DNA of 50,929 nt from JAGOMX01 sp041738135 (GCA_041738135.1 JBGSQK010000066.1:1-50929), one strand, 5' to 3'; shown: positions 27,254 to 35,898, numbered from the stretch's first letter. Made by a program: numbers and translations. Notes: generated from the letters alone by a model not told the origin.

Positions 27254-27457
27254 GTGCATGCTGTTTTAAATATTTTGCTATACGTAGCTCTTGCGGCAAC
27301 GGCCATAACTCTTGTAGTAGGCATAGCCGCCATGTTTAGCTCTGGCAAGAAAGGACATGATGAGCAAAGTAATAAATTGATGAGGTTCAGAGTCATATTT
27401 CAAACCATAACCCTCATCATTTTGGGGTTGTTATTGTTCACCGCTAAGCATCAATAA
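27254..27457 (+). CDS. HIG1-domain twin-transmembrane protein
   Basis: This 67-residue protein has two membrane helices linked by a charged loop with SNKLMRFRVIFQ, the core of the bacterial HIG1 (hypoxia-induced) domain. Related proteins associate with cytochrome oxidase, in mitochondria and probably in alphaproteobacteria. It starts at GTG 27254, 15 bases after cckA, and may be cotranscribed with it. Confidence 0.85.
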   Translation: MHAVLNILLYVALAATAITLVVGIAAMFSSGKKGHDEQSNKLMRFRVIFQTITLIILGLLLFTAKHQ

Positions 27458-27524
27458 TAATATGTTGGCAGATCCATCTTAAATTGATAAAAACACTTGA
27501 TGATATGTGAGAAGAGATAATTTT

Positions 27525-27773
27525 ATGGAAAATATTTTACCCCTGCAAAATCAAAATAACCTTACCTTTGAGCTGGCCATGCGCGAGCTGGAAACAATCG
27601 TGCGTAGGCTCGAAGAAGGTAAAGTGGATTTGGAAGAAGCCATTGTTCTCTATGAGAGGGGTGACATCTTGCGTTCTTTTTGCGATACTAAGTTGAAAGA
27701 AGCCCAAATGAGGGTGGAAAAAATCGTTGAAAGTAATAATGGGACTAAAACCACAGTCCCGCTAGACATTTAA
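27525..27773 (+). CDS. xseB: Exodeoxyribonuclease VII small subunit
   Basis: XseB is the small subunit of exonuclease VII, which degrades single-stranded DNA with XseA. The 82-residue protein shows the family pattern LTFELAMRELETIVRRLEEGKVDLEEAIVLYERG. ATG 27525 with an AAGAG upstream is preferred over GTG 27507. It heads the small-gene run xseB-yggT-folD-ruvX; xseA is not in the window. Confidence 0.92.
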   Translation: MENILPLQNQNNLTFELAMRELETIVRRLEEGKVDLEEAIVLYERGDILRSFCDTKLKEAQMRVEKIVESNNGTKTTVPLDI

Positions 27774-27797
27774 AAATATTATCGGGGAGATAAACTC

Positions 27798-28109
27798 ATG
27801 AGCTTCATTTTGCTACCTTTTTACAACTTGTTCGATACGTTACTAACATTATACTTCTGGGTTTTAATTCTTTCTGTGGTCATGAGCTGGCTTTTGGCCT
27901 TCGGTGTTGTAAACACCAGTAATCAACTCGTTGCCACCTTAAGTGATTTTTTATTCAGAGTCACTGAGCCGGCCTTAAGGCCCATACGTAAGATACTTCC
28001 TAGCTTCGGCGGTATAGATCTTTCTCCGATCGTTCTTATATTGGCTCTGAACCTTTTCCAAAATATCCTAAGGGGTGTGGTCTTAAAATTAATGGGGGTA
28101 CCCATATAA
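27798..28109 (+). CDS. YggT-family membrane protein
   Basis: This 103-residue protein has two membrane segments (about 9-36 and 75-97) and the family motifs VMSWLLAF and the amphipathic FLFRVTEPALRPIRKILPSFGGIDLSPI. YggT proteins are linked to osmotic shock tolerance and, in plastids, to cytochrome assembly and division; the bacterial function is not settled. GGGGAG precedes the start. It lies 24 bases after xseB and three bases before folD. Confidence 0.9.
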   Translation: MSFILLPFYNLFDTLLTLYFWVLILSVVMSWLLAFGVVNTSNQLVATLSDFLFRVTEPALRPIRKILPSFGGIDLSPIVLILALNLFQNILRGVVLKLMGVPI

Positions 28110-28112
28110 AGT

Positions 28113-29012
28113 ATGGCACAAATTATAAATGGTCTTGTTTATGCCGGTCAACTGAAGCAATTGATTGCGCAGGAACTTGTAGAGCTTGGTCTCCATAGTA
28201 AACCCCGACTTGCGATTATACAGGTTGCCGACAATCCGGCAAGTGAGGTTTATGTTCGTACAAAAATCAAACAAGCGGAGGAAGTGGGTATAACTGCTCA
28301 TCCTCTGCATTTCCCTGAATCGGTCAGTCAGGATCATGTGTTGAAGCTTATCGATACACTCAATGCCGACCCTAATGTGCACGGCATTATCGTCCAGCTG
28401 CCACTCCCTGATCATCTAGATCCACTGGCGATCGTCAATAGAATTCGCGCTGATAAGGATGTGGATGGTCTGTCATTGACCAATGCTGGCCGGTTATCCA
28501 TGGGGCTGGATTGTTTGGTGCCATGTACGCCATTGGGTTGCGTCATTATGCTAGAAAAGGTTGCAAAGAGCCTTGCCGGGCAACATGCAGCTATCATCGG
28601 AAGGTCTAACCTGGTAGGCAAGCCACTTGCGCAAATGTTACTGCAAAAAAATTGCACGGTTTCCATCCTACATTCAAAAACAAAAAACCCGGAATTATTA
28701 ACTCGTCAGGCGGATATTTTGATTTCAGCTGTGGGCTCACCCCAGTTGGTCAAAGCCCATTGGGTCAAGCCAGGAGCCATTGTTCTTGATGTAGGCACCA
28801 GCCGATTTGACAACGGCAAGCTGGTGGGTGATGTGGATTATGATGCAGTCGAGCCAGTGGCAGGTTTTATAACGCCTGTGCCAGGCGGGGTAGGGCCTAT
28901 GACTGTGGCTTGTTTGCTGCTCAACACGGTTTTGGCTATGGCCAAACAAAAGAATCTGAGTTTGAAGCATTTACCACTGAACCCTTTGCGAGATGACATA
29001 TGTCTGTCATAG
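28113..29012 (+). CDS. folD: Methylenetetrahydrofolate dehydrogenase/cyclohydrolase FolD
   Basis: FolD interconverts methylene-, methenyl- and formyl-tetrahydrofolate, feeding purine and formyl-Met synthesis. The 299-residue protein has the tetrahydrofolate-site motifs (ASEVYVRTKIKQAEEVGI; the catalytic Lys is in the TKIK stretch), VQLPLPDHL, DVDGLS, PCTPLG, the NADP motif GRSNLVGKPLAQML and the C-terminal PGGVGPMTVA. The normal length is about 285-300. It overlaps ruvX by 13 bases, indicating coupling. Confidence 0.97.
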   Translation: MAQIINGLVYAGQLKQLIAQELVELGLHSKPRLAIIQVADNPASEVYVRTKIKQAEEVGITAHPLHFPESVSQDHVLKLIDTLNADPNVHGIIVQLPLPDHLDPLAIVNRIRADKDVDGLSLTNAGRLSMGLDCLVPCTPLGCVIMLEKVAKSLAGQHAAIIGRSNLVGKPLAQMLLQKNCTVSILHSKTKNPELLTRQADILISAVGSPQLVKAHWVKPGAIVLDVGTSRFDNGKLVGDVDYDAVEPVAGFITPVPGGVGPMTVACLLLNTVLAMAKQKNLSLKHLPLNPLRDDICLS

Positions 29013-29470
29013 GCCAGCAAGAACTGGCTGATTTGTGCAAACAATCACAGGGCAGGCTGCTGGGGCTTGATGTGGGCACGAAAACGGTTGGTCTGGCATT
29101 GTCTGATATGAGTCACACAATTGCGAGTCCTTATCAAACTTTAGAAAGAAAAGGTTGGAAGCAAGACCTGCCTTTTATCGTCAATTTGATTAAGCAGCAG
29201 ACTGTTATAGCTTGTGTGATTGGCTTGCCCATAAATATGGATGGGTCAGAAGGTGATCGATGCACATATGTGCGGGATTTTGGTGATAAATTACTAGAGA
29301 CAATGGAAATGCCCATAATATATTGGGACGAACGCCTTTCCACAGTGGCAGTGCAGAGGATGCTTATTGAAGCAGACATGTCTCGTAAGCGCCGCGGCGA
29401 AGTTGTGGATAAGCTAGCTGCTAGTTACATTTTGCAAGGAGTATTGGACAGGCTTCGCAATATGCGATAA
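29000..29470 (+). CDS. ruvX: RuvX/YqgF-type Holliday junction resolvase homologue
   Basis: YqgF is an RNase H-fold nuclease implicated in pre-16S rRNA 5' processing and Holliday-junction resolution. The 156-residue protein has GLDVGTKTVGLALSD (first acidic residue), IGLPINMDGSEGDRC, a Glu in YWDERLST and the C-terminal KLAASYILQGVLD containing a further conserved residue. Length is typical. It begins within the end of folD. Confidence 0.93.
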   Translation: MSVIGQQELADLCKQSQGRLLGLDVGTKTVGLALSDMSHTIASPYQTLERKGWKQDLPFIVNLIKQQTVIACVIGLPINMDGSEGDRCTYVRDFGDKLLETMEMPIIYWDERLSTVAVQRMLIEADMSRKRRGEVVDKLAASYILQGVLDRLRNMR

Positions 29471-29514
29471 ATTAAGGACAAACATGCAATTAAAGGTTGT
29501 TAAGGTATTGAAAA

Positions 29515-30450
29515 ATGACTGAATACGTCGTTGCCGCTCTCTATAAATTTGTTACGTTGCCTGATTACAAGCAGCTGCAAGAGTCATTGCTAGCTCTTTG
29601 TCGTGCGCATGATGTAAAGGGAACTCTGTTGCTTGCCGAAGAAGGTATAAACGGGACTGTAGCAGGTTCACGGGAGGCTATTGATGCACTTAATATATAT
29701 TTTCAACAGGATGCCCGTTTCAATGATCTGGAATATAAGGAATCTTTTGCAGAAAAAATGCCGTTCTTTCGTATCAGAGTCAGACTTAAGAAAGAAATCG
29801 TTACGTTGGGCAAGCCCGAAGCTGATCCCAGTAAGCAGGTGGGAACCTATGTGGACCCTGAAAACTGGAATGATTTAATTCAAGATCCTGATGTCATTGT
29901 GCTTGATACTCGCAATATCTATGAAGTGGATGTGGGAACTTTTCAAAACGCAGTTAATCCTCACACAGTTTCTTTCCGCGAATTTCCAAAGTTTGTGGAA
30001 ACCGAGCTAGATGCAACTAAACAAAAAAAGGTTGCCATGTTTTGTACGGGTGGAATTCGCTGTGAGAAGGCGTCATCTTATATGCTTTCACAAGGATTTG
30101 AAGAGGTTTATCATCTCAAAGGTGGCATATTAAAGTATCTTGAAAGAGTTCCGGCCGAAGAAAGTCTATGGCGGGGGGAGTGTTTTGTATTTGATCAGCG
30201 GGTTTCAGTCACCGAGGGCTTAAAACCTGGGGAATTTGATCAATGCCATGGTTGTAGGCACCCTATAAGTTTGCAAGATAAAGAATCTGAAAAATATGAG
30301 TTGGGTATTTGTTGTCCACATTGCTATGATACAGCAGATGCTCGTAAAAGACAAAGAGCAGCCAGCAGGCATCGCCAGATGGTGCTTGCAAGGCAAAGAA
30401 ATAAGCAGCATTTAGGGGCAACTGTAAAAAGATCGCCCAAACATATTTGA
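29515..30450 (+). CDS. trhO: tRNA uridine(34) hydroxylase TrhO (rhodanese family)
   Basis: TrhO uses oxygen to make 5-hydroxyuridine at the wobble position of some tRNAs. The 311-residue protein has an N-terminal acylphosphatase-like domain (about 1-95), a central rhodanese domain with the active loop FCTGGIRCEKAS (Cys177, Cys183), and a C-terminal region with two cysteine pairs (CHGC at 244-247, CCPHC at 266-270) that could bind zinc. It lies 44 bases after ruvX and is followed by a palindromic repeat. Confidence 0.93.
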   Translation: MTEYVVAALYKFVTLPDYKQLQESLLALCRAHDVKGTLLLAEEGINGTVAGSREAIDALNIYFQQDARFNDLEYKESFAEKMPFFRIRVRLKKEIVTLGKPEADPSKQVGTYVDPENWNDLIQDPDVIVLDTRNIYEVDVGTFQNAVNPHTVSFREFPKFVETELDATKQKKVAMFCTGGIRCEKASSYMLSQGFEEVYHLKGGILKYLERVPAEESLWRGECFVFDQRVSVTEGLKPGEFDQCHGCRHPISLQDKESEKYELGICCPHCYDTADARKRQRAASRHRQMVLARQRNKQHLGATVKRSPKHI

Positions 30451-30470
30451 GAGACCAATTCGAAACCCTA

Positions 30471-30593
30471 CTTTACCTCTCCCCTTGTGGGAGAGGTCCG
30501 TAGCGAAGCAGAGGGGTGAGGGGTACAAAGAAGCAGTGTTTATCCCCCTCACCCGACCTTCGGCCTACCTCTCCCACGAGGGGAGAGGTGAAG
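30471..30593. repeat. Palindromic repeat, CCTCTCCC..GGGAGAGG family, copy 1
   Basis: Each arm holds its own hairpin (CCTCTCCCCTTGTGGGAGAGG-like), and the two arms are inverted to each other across a short spacer: about 53 bases at 30471-30523 against 30543-30593. A second copy with the same arms but different middle lies at 37360-37491. The family is one commonly seen between alphaproteobacterial genes. It sits between trhO and the GST gene and may end transcription. Confidence 0.85.
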
Positions 30594-30679
30594 AAAACGT
30601 CATGGAGCGTGTTTTGAAACGGTCTCGTAAGTTTGTTAATAGCTTTTATGTGAAACGCAAAAAATAGGGAGTAATAATA

Positions 30680-31351
30680 ATGGCGCTGCCGATTCTATAT
30701 TCATTTCTTCGTTGTCCCTATGCCATGCGTGCTCGTATGGCCATCGCCAGCTCGGCCGTCAGTTGCGAAATGCGAGAAGTTGACTTGAAACATAAGCCTC
30801 AAGCGATGCTTGATATTTCTCCGAAAGGAACGGTTCCTATTGTTTTGTTGCCCGAGGGCGTCGTTTTGGAGCAGAGTCTTGATATAATGTCTTGGGCTCT
30901 TAAAAAGAATGATCCCGATGGATGGTTGAATCATCCGGAAGAAGATATGCAGAAACTGATAAAGATTAACGACACTGAATTTGTTAAAGCACTGAATGAG
31001 TATAAGTATCCAGATCGAGTTGAGGGCGGCGATTCTATGAAAGCACGTGCCATCGGCTTTGAATTCTTAAAGAATTTAGAGATGCGCATTGCGGCCAGAG
31101 GTTTTGTTGTGGGTGAGACAGTCTCTTTTGCTGACATTGCTATCTTTCCTCTGGTCCGGCAATTTGCTCTTGTGGATTGGATGTGGTTTGAGGATTGTGG
31201 TTTGATGCGTCTAAAGATCTGGCTTAATTATTTTATGCATAGCGAGCTGTTTGAGGTTGTCATGGAAAAATATTCCCCTTGGCAACCAGGTGACCCCGTT
31301 GATGTGTTCCCCATCTTTAACTCATCTAAAACGGCTAATGCCAGGGCATAA
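30680..31351 (+). CDS. Glutathione S-transferase / glutaredoxin 2-like protein
   Basis: This 223-residue cytosolic protein has an N-terminal thioredoxin-fold domain with a CPYAMR redox site (Cys12) and the cis-Pro motif GTVPIVLL, then an all-helical GST C-terminal domain (FADIAIFPLVRQFA). The CPYAMRAR motif resembles glutaredoxin 2-type and stringent-starvation-type GSTs. The ATG has a good GGGAG site. It is monocistronic, following the repeat. Substrate unknown. Confidence 0.88.
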   Translation: MALPILYSFLRCPYAMRARMAIASSAVSCEMREVDLKHKPQAMLDISPKGTVPIVLLPEGVVLEQSLDIMSWALKKNDPDGWLNHPEEDMQKLIKINDTEFVKALNEYKYPDRVEGGDSMKARAIGFEFLKNLEMRIAARGFVVGETVSFADIAIFPLVRQFALVDWMWFEDCGLMRLKIWLNYFMHSELFEVVMEKYSPWQPGDPVDVFPIFNSSKTANARA

Positions 31352-31470
31352 AGAGTAATAACTTCAACATTTGCCTGTCAAATAAGATAGTTTAAACCTT
31401 TTTTAGTTATGAAATCTGGCACATTAAAATCGACTTCATTTAGGCGATTCCTTTGAAAGAAAATATCTGT

Positions 31471-31499
31471 TTTACAATTTATCTTGATCCTGTTAGTAT
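31471..31499 (+). promoter_or_regulatory. Sigma-70-type promoter of the Ala/Lys-rich exported protein
   Basis: TTTACA (31471-31476) and TAGTAT (31494-31499) are separated by 17 bases. A second possible -10, TATAAT, lies at 31519-31524 but lacks a -35. AGAGG at 31551-31555 is the ribosome site for ATG 31563. Confidence 0.5.
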
Positions 31500-31562
31500 A
31501 CTCTTAACCTTTCCGCTCTATAATTTGGAGTGTGAAAAGACATAAACCTAAGAGGAAAAAAA

Positions 31563-31928
31563 ATGAACAACGTTAGCAAATTAGCACTATTAGCAGCCGT
31601 AGCATTCGTATTTTCAGGCGACCAAGCATCAGCTTGGTGGAAGAAAAAAGATGCTGACAAAGCAGCTGAAACAAAAGTAGAAGAGCAAAAGAAGGCTGAT
31701 GAAAAGACAGCTGAAAAAGTAGGTAAAGACATGGTTGACATGTCTAAAGACGCCGCGAAAGAAGCAGCTAAGGAAGCCGCCCCAGCAGCAGCAGCTGATG
31801 CAGCAAAAACTGCAGCTCCTGCAGCAGCAGCCGATGCAGCAAAAGCCTCCGCCGCCGCTGATGCAGCTACAGCAGCAGCAACCGACGCAGCAAAGTCAGC
31901 CGACGCAGCTAAAGAAGCAGCTAAGTAA
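31563..31928 (+). CDS. Exported Ala/Lys-rich helical protein
   Basis: I do not recognise a family. The 121-residue protein has a signal peptide ending near QASA (about residue 23), then WWKKKDADKAAE and a long Ala/Lys/Glu/Asp stretch. From residue 60 on it is almost entirely Ala with regularly spaced Asp and Lys (repeats like AAAADAAK). It should form a long amphipathic helix or coiled coil in the periplasm or outside. It has its own promoter, a strong ribosome site and a perfect terminator, so high expression is likely. A lipoprotein- or histone-like role cannot be told apart from sequence alone. Confidence 0.75.
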   Translation: MNNVSKLALLAAVAFVFSGDQASAWWKKKDADKAAETKVEEQKKADEKTAEKVGKDMVDMSKDAAKEAAKEAAPAAAADAAKTAAPAAAADAAKASAAADAATAAATDAAKSADAAKEAAK

Positions 31929-31978
31929 TTATATTTGACTGAGTTTGCTGTTTAAGCATACTCAATCCGAATTGAATA

Positions 31979-32009
31979 AGTGGTAGGGGCAACCCTGCCA
32001 CTTTTTTTT
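31979..32009 (+). terminator. Rho-independent terminator after the Ala/Lys-rich protein gene
   Basis: A 10-base stem AGTGGTAGGG / CCCTGCCACT (31979-31988 with 31993-32002, one G-T pair) closes a GCAA tetraloop and runs into T8. This is among the strongest terminators in the window. Confidence 0.92.
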
Positions 32010-32151
32010 GTGCCTATCATTTATGTTACGTATGACGAAGGTGTCTTAAGCGTCTCCCTAATATAAACCTTTTGTTTTGCCTAAATTAACGGAAAATTAA
32101 TGTCCGTTTGGTATGCTTATTATGTAAATAAGTATTTGATGGAGAAGAATT

Positions 32152-32877
32152 ATGAGTAGGAAATTATTTCCCTTTTTTGCAGTATTGCTTATCATTTTGA
32201 TTAACCATCAGGCGCACTCTCAGGAATTCTTTGGTCCGGATGATCCTAGATTGACTGCAGAATACATTGGCTCTAAAGACCCTCGTTTTAAGAAGCAGAT
32301 GGAATGGTTTGAGAATGATTTGAGTAAAGGGCCGCAGGATAGTTTTATTATCGGTGAACTCTATTTTTACCTTGGAGGGAATGTGCTGAGGCCATTCATA
32401 AGATTTATCCCAGGAAAAACAGCGGTAAATTTTGTTGATACAGAAAATTATGTACTGAGATTAGGTGATGATTACGAATTCACCTATCTGATTAAAATAA
32501 CTGACGGAGATAAAGACTATGAAGCATTGATGCGCACAAGAAAAGGAATTAGGCCTGGAACAAAGGGTGTAATTATGTTGCAAAGTCAAATGCTTTATTT
32601 ATCAGACAAACATATTAGTTCCACAGAATACTTCAGGATCCTTCCCGAATTCCTTCAGGTGATCAAGCAGAATTTATATTCTATGACAGATAGAGCGTTG
32701 GGTCCCCGAATGGTTTTTATTGATTTTATATCTGGCGATGCAAACTCAAAAGAAAGTCACATGATATGGACGCTTTTTGGTTTACAAAGAAAGACAGCCA
32801 GTGCGGAAATTAAGTTAACCAGAAATACAGATGGCAGCATTAAGCTTGTTGTTAAGCCCGCGAAAGGTAACTTTTAA
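32152..32877 (+). CDS. Exported protein of unknown function
   Basis: This 241-residue protein has a clear signal peptide (MSRKLFPFFAVLLIILIN..AHS, cleaved near residue 23) and no other membrane segment. Its body is mixed alpha/beta with no Cys and no family motif I know. GGAGAAG at 32141-32147 gives a good ribosome site for ATG 32152. Upstream, AACGGA (32088-32093) is inverted at 32103-32108 (TCCGTT), a possible operator. It is followed by the ABC-F relic on the other strand. Confidence 0.65.
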   Translation: MSRKLFPFFAVLLIILINHQAHSQEFFGPDDPRLTAEYIGSKDPRFKKQMEWFENDLSKGPQDSFIIGELYFYLGGNVLRPFIRFIPGKTAVNFVDTENYVLRLGDDYEFTYLIKITDGDKDYEALMRTRKGIRPGTKGVIMLQSQMLYLSDKHISSTEYFRILPEFLQVIKQNLYSMTDRALGPRMVFIDFISGDANSKESHMIWTLFGLQRKTASAEIKLTRNTDGSIKLVVKPAKGNF

Positions 32878-32891
32878 AATTAACATCAAGT

Positions 32892-32957
32892 TCAGTCAAT
32901 GATAAATCTATCACCTCGACCATGTTTCTTGTGGGGCAACACGGCAGGTTTCTTCTG
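32892..32957 (-). pseudogene. Relic copy of the ABC-F gene 3' end
   Basis: On the minus strand this stretch reads QKKPAVLPHKKHGRGDRFIID then stop. It matches the last residues of the intact ABC-F protein (QKPAGKPHKKPGRGDGFIID, encoded at 34052-34111). DNA identity is high over about 60 bases but the sequence upstream of the match is unrelated, so only the tail survives. It is a decayed duplicate or recombination scar. Confidence 0.7.
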
Positions 32958-33051
32958 GATAAAAAGCTGACAAGGAATTTAGATCTCGAGCAGTTTTCCG
33001 AATGATGCTTTGATAAGCCCAAAATAAAATGAGCGAAAGAGTTCCGCTTGG

Positions 33052-33951
33052 TTAATTTTTAAAATCTAGTTGTTTTGCTTTAATATTAAACCTATCAATC
33101 AACCGGCCATGTTTCGTAAAAAACTGACACCGCATTTGATTCGGTATCACCTCCACCAGCATGGCCCCATGTTCTTCATAAAAACGTTTCTTGGTTCCGG
33201 GGATTTCTGGCTTATCAAATGGATCCCTAAGCTTTTGTCCGCCTACGCCATTGACAATGTAGTGCAGTCCATCCATTTCAATGCGCTGGTAGTCATGATC
33301 ATGTCCCGACATAACCATAGTGGCACCCCACTCTTTAAAGGGCCAGCGTAATGTTTCTGAAGAGCCATGGTGTCCAGAAGAATATGGTGGATGATGTAGC
33401 ATAACTACCTTGAAAGGTTTGGTTGAGCTGGCTAGCTTCTGTTTTAACCATAGGGCCTGTTTAGAATCTGCTGTAATTCCATCAGGTTCATTCTTATCGC
33501 TGTCGATGGCAAAGAAATGAACGGGGCCCCACGTAAAATCGTAATAACGCTTATTGCCAGGCAGATTGAAATAAGCGAGATAGGGCTTTGCATCCTTAGA
33601 GCGCCAATCATGATTTCCTAAAATGGGAAAGAATCGATTGCGATCCGCCCCATGGCCAAACTGACCTTTATAGGGGTGTATGAAATCATGGTAATGCTTG
33701 CCCACATTGTGGTCCATGGTTTCAGCGGTGCCCTCTGGATAATTGTTATCTCCTAAGGTAACGATGAATTCTGGTTTCCAGCTTTTGACTAGGTCTGCCA
33801 CTTGCTTTTCGTCTGGACCATCTAAACCAAAATCACCGATGACCGCAAATCTAGTGGATTGCTGTTCCGATCGTTCTTTGGCGTCAGATAAATTCGTTAT
33901 AATTGGGAAGGTTAATATGGTGAGTAGAATGAGTTGCCTGAGTTTTAACAT
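33052..33951 (-). CDS. Exported metallophosphoesterase (purple acid phosphatase-like)
   Basis: This 299-residue protein has a signal peptide (about 1-24) and the full set of calcineurin-like metal motifs: GDFG (39-42 region), GDNNYP, GNHDW, HHPPYSSG and GHDHDY. The layout matches acid phosphatase/tartrate-resistant phosphatase-like enzymes, so it probably removes phosphate from periplasmic or external phosphoesters. It is on the minus strand 100 bases from the ABC-F gene and may be cotranscribed with it or have its own promoter. Confidence 0.88.
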   Translation of the reverse strand: MLKLRQLILLTILTFPIITNLSDAKERSEQQSTRFAVIGDFGLDGPDEKQVADLVKSWKPEFIVTLGDNNYPEGTAETMDHNVGKHYHDFIHPYKGQFGHGADRNRFFPILGNHDWRSKDAKPYLAYFNLPGNKRYYDFTWGPVHFFAIDSDKNEPDGITADSKQALWLKQKLASSTKPFKVVMLHHPPYSSGHHGSSETLRWPFKEWGATMVMSGHDHDYQRIEMDGLHYIVNGVGGQKLRDPFDKPEIPGTKKRFYEEHGAMLVEVIPNQMRCQFFTKHGRLIDRFNIKAKQLDFKN

Positions 33952-34051
33952 AAATGGTTGCCCTGTAAGCTTTTTCTTATTCTGTTCAGGCTATCACAAA
34001 AAAGGGCGAATGCAAGAGAACTGCTTAAGCTAAGTCCTCTTGCAACGGGTC

Positions 34052-35746
34052 TTAATCAATGATAAATCCATCCCCACGACCGGGTTTCTTGTGCGGCTTG
34101 CCAGCAGGTTTTTGCTCTGGTTTGCCGCCTTTCTTGGCAGCTTTTTTTGCCTTAATTTCATCAGCCCTAGACATGGTTGTCTTTTGTTTGCGTCCTAGGA
34201 TTAAGCCGTAATAATCATCGATGCTGCCCTCAAACTTACTCACCTTTTGATCGGCCACAATCCAGTATCTGTCTACAGTGTGCTCTAGGATATAACGATC
34301 ATGGGTGATCAGAATCACAGCGCCATTGAAATCGTTGATGGCCATGATCAGGCTCTCACGGCTTGCCATATCCAAGTGGTTGGTGGGCTCGTCAAGGATC
34401 AAGATGTTTGGCTTAAGGGATGAAATCAAAGCCAGGTTCAAACGAGCCTTTTCGCCGCCGGATAGACTTTTAACTTTCGTTGTCGCCATGTCTTTTGTCA
34501 GACCGAAGCGACCTAATTGTGCACGTACAGCTTCAGGTTTGGCGCCTTTCATATGCTCTGCCAAATGATCAAAAGCCGTCATTTCTCCCTCGAAGGAGTC
34601 GATCTGATGCTGATGGAAATAACCAACTTTAAGCTTAGGGTGGTGAAGGACATCTCCGGACATGGGCTGCAGATAGCCAGCCAGCAGGTTTGCGAACGTT
34701 GTCTTACCATTACCATTACGGCCCAATAAAGCAATTCGATCTTCCGGGTCAATACGTGTGTGAAGGTTTTTAAGGACGACTTTCTCGCCATAACCCACAG
34801 ATGCATTTTCCATTGTGATCATGGGTGGAGAAATATCATCAGCCTTAGGGAAAGAAAGCTGAACGGAATTGTCTTGCTTGATCGCCGAGAGTGGTTCAAA
34901 TTTTTCCAGCATTTTGATGCGACTTTGTACCATACTTGCTTTGGAAGCTTTGGCTCGGAATCGATCAATAAAACTCTGCATATGTGCACGTGCTGCTTCT
35001 TGTTTTCTTAAAGCCGATTCTTGCAGTAAAAGCTGTTCTTTTTGTGTCTTCTCAAAAAAATCATAGTTACCATTGTACAGTTTTAGAGTGCCATGACTTA
35101 AATGATAGATACGGTTGACAACGGAATTCAGCAAATAGCGATCATGGCTGATGACCAGCAGGCTACGTGGGTAGCTTTTAAGGTAGGCTTCAAGCCATGC
35201 AGTTGCTTCCAAATCCAAGTGGTTGGTGGGTTCGTCCAGCAGGAGCAGGTCCGGCTCACAAAACAAAGCAGCCGCCAAGGCCACACGCATGCGCCAACCT
35301 CCAGAGAATGAAGACAAGGGTTGATGTTGTTCATCTTCAGAAAAACCCAGACCAGATAAGATTTTAGCGGCGCGAGCAGGAGCTTCATATGCGTTGATTT
35401 CGACCAAACGCTGGTGCACTTCCGCTAATCGGTAAGGGTCTGTTGCGGTTTCTGATTCAATAAGAAGTTCGTGTCTATCTTTATCGCTCTGCAGAACAAA
35501 TTCCAGAGGTGTGTCATTGGTAGCGGGCATTTCCTGCGCAACCGTGCTAATTTTAACGTCGCCTTGAAGGGAAAGAGAGCCTTCATCGCAATGAAGCTCA
35601 CCACAAATCAGCTTAAAAAGAGTGGATTTACCACTTCCATTACGGCCAATGAGGCCCATGCGGTGATTAGCCGGTATGTGGGCTGTCATATTTTCGAATA
35701 AAGTCCGTCCAGCGATACGGTAGGTTACATTTTGAATGTCTAACAT
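34052..35746 (-). CDS. ABC-F family ATPase (YheS/Uup-like)
   Basis: ABC-F proteins act on the ribosome as translation factors rather than as transporters. The 564-residue protein has two ATPase domains without membrane segments. The first has Walker A GRNGSGKS (34-41), signature SFSGGWRMR and Walker B LLLLDEPTNHLD; the second has Walker A GRNGNGKT, signature SLSGGEKAR and LILDEPTNHLD. The linker helix (KTQKEQLLLQESALRKQEAARAHMQ) and a basic C-terminal tail (AKKGGKPEQKPAGKPHKK) resemble YheS. A short relic of its tail lies at 32892-32957. Confidence 0.93.
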   Translation of the reverse strand: MLDIQNVTYRIAGRTLFENMTAHIPANHRMGLIGRNGSGKSTLFKLICGELHCDEGSLSLQGDVKISTVAQEMPATNDTPLEFVLQSDKDRHELLIESETATDPYRLAEVHQRLVEINAYEAPARAAKILSGLGFSEDEQHQPLSSFSGGWRMRVALAAALFCEPDLLLLDEPTNHLDLEATAWLEAYLKSYPRSLLVISHDRYLLNSVVNRIYHLSHGTLKLYNGNYDFFEKTQKEQLLLQESALRKQEAARAHMQSFIDRFRAKASKASMVQSRIKMLEKFEPLSAIKQDNSVQLSFPKADDISPPMITMENASVGYGEKVVLKNLHTRIDPEDRIALLGRNGNGKTTFANLLAGYLQPMSGDVLHHPKLKVGYFHQHQIDSFEGEMTAFDHLAEHMKGAKPEAVRAQLGRFGLTKDMATTKVKSLSGGEKARLNLALISSLKPNILILDEPTNHLDMASRESLIMAINDFNGAVILITHDRYILEHTVDRYWIVADQKVSKFEGSIDDYYGLILGRKQKTTMSRADEIKAKKAAKKGGKPEQKPAGKPHKKPGRGDGFIID

Positions 35747-35898
35747 AATTTATCTGCTCAAGTTGTTCTATTAAAGTTTTAAACACTAATTTTAGCAAGT
35801 GTGTTACTATTACATATGGTCATATGATACAGTTTATTCAAGGGGTTGCTTTTTACAAGATTCACCAAAAATAATCTGATTCTGGAGAGGACAATAAC

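Noticed and set aside
30485..30667. 60-codon ORF running through the palindromic repeat before the GST gene
   Set aside because: Most of it is repeat sequence; only the last 21 codons are unique, and there is no ribosome site.
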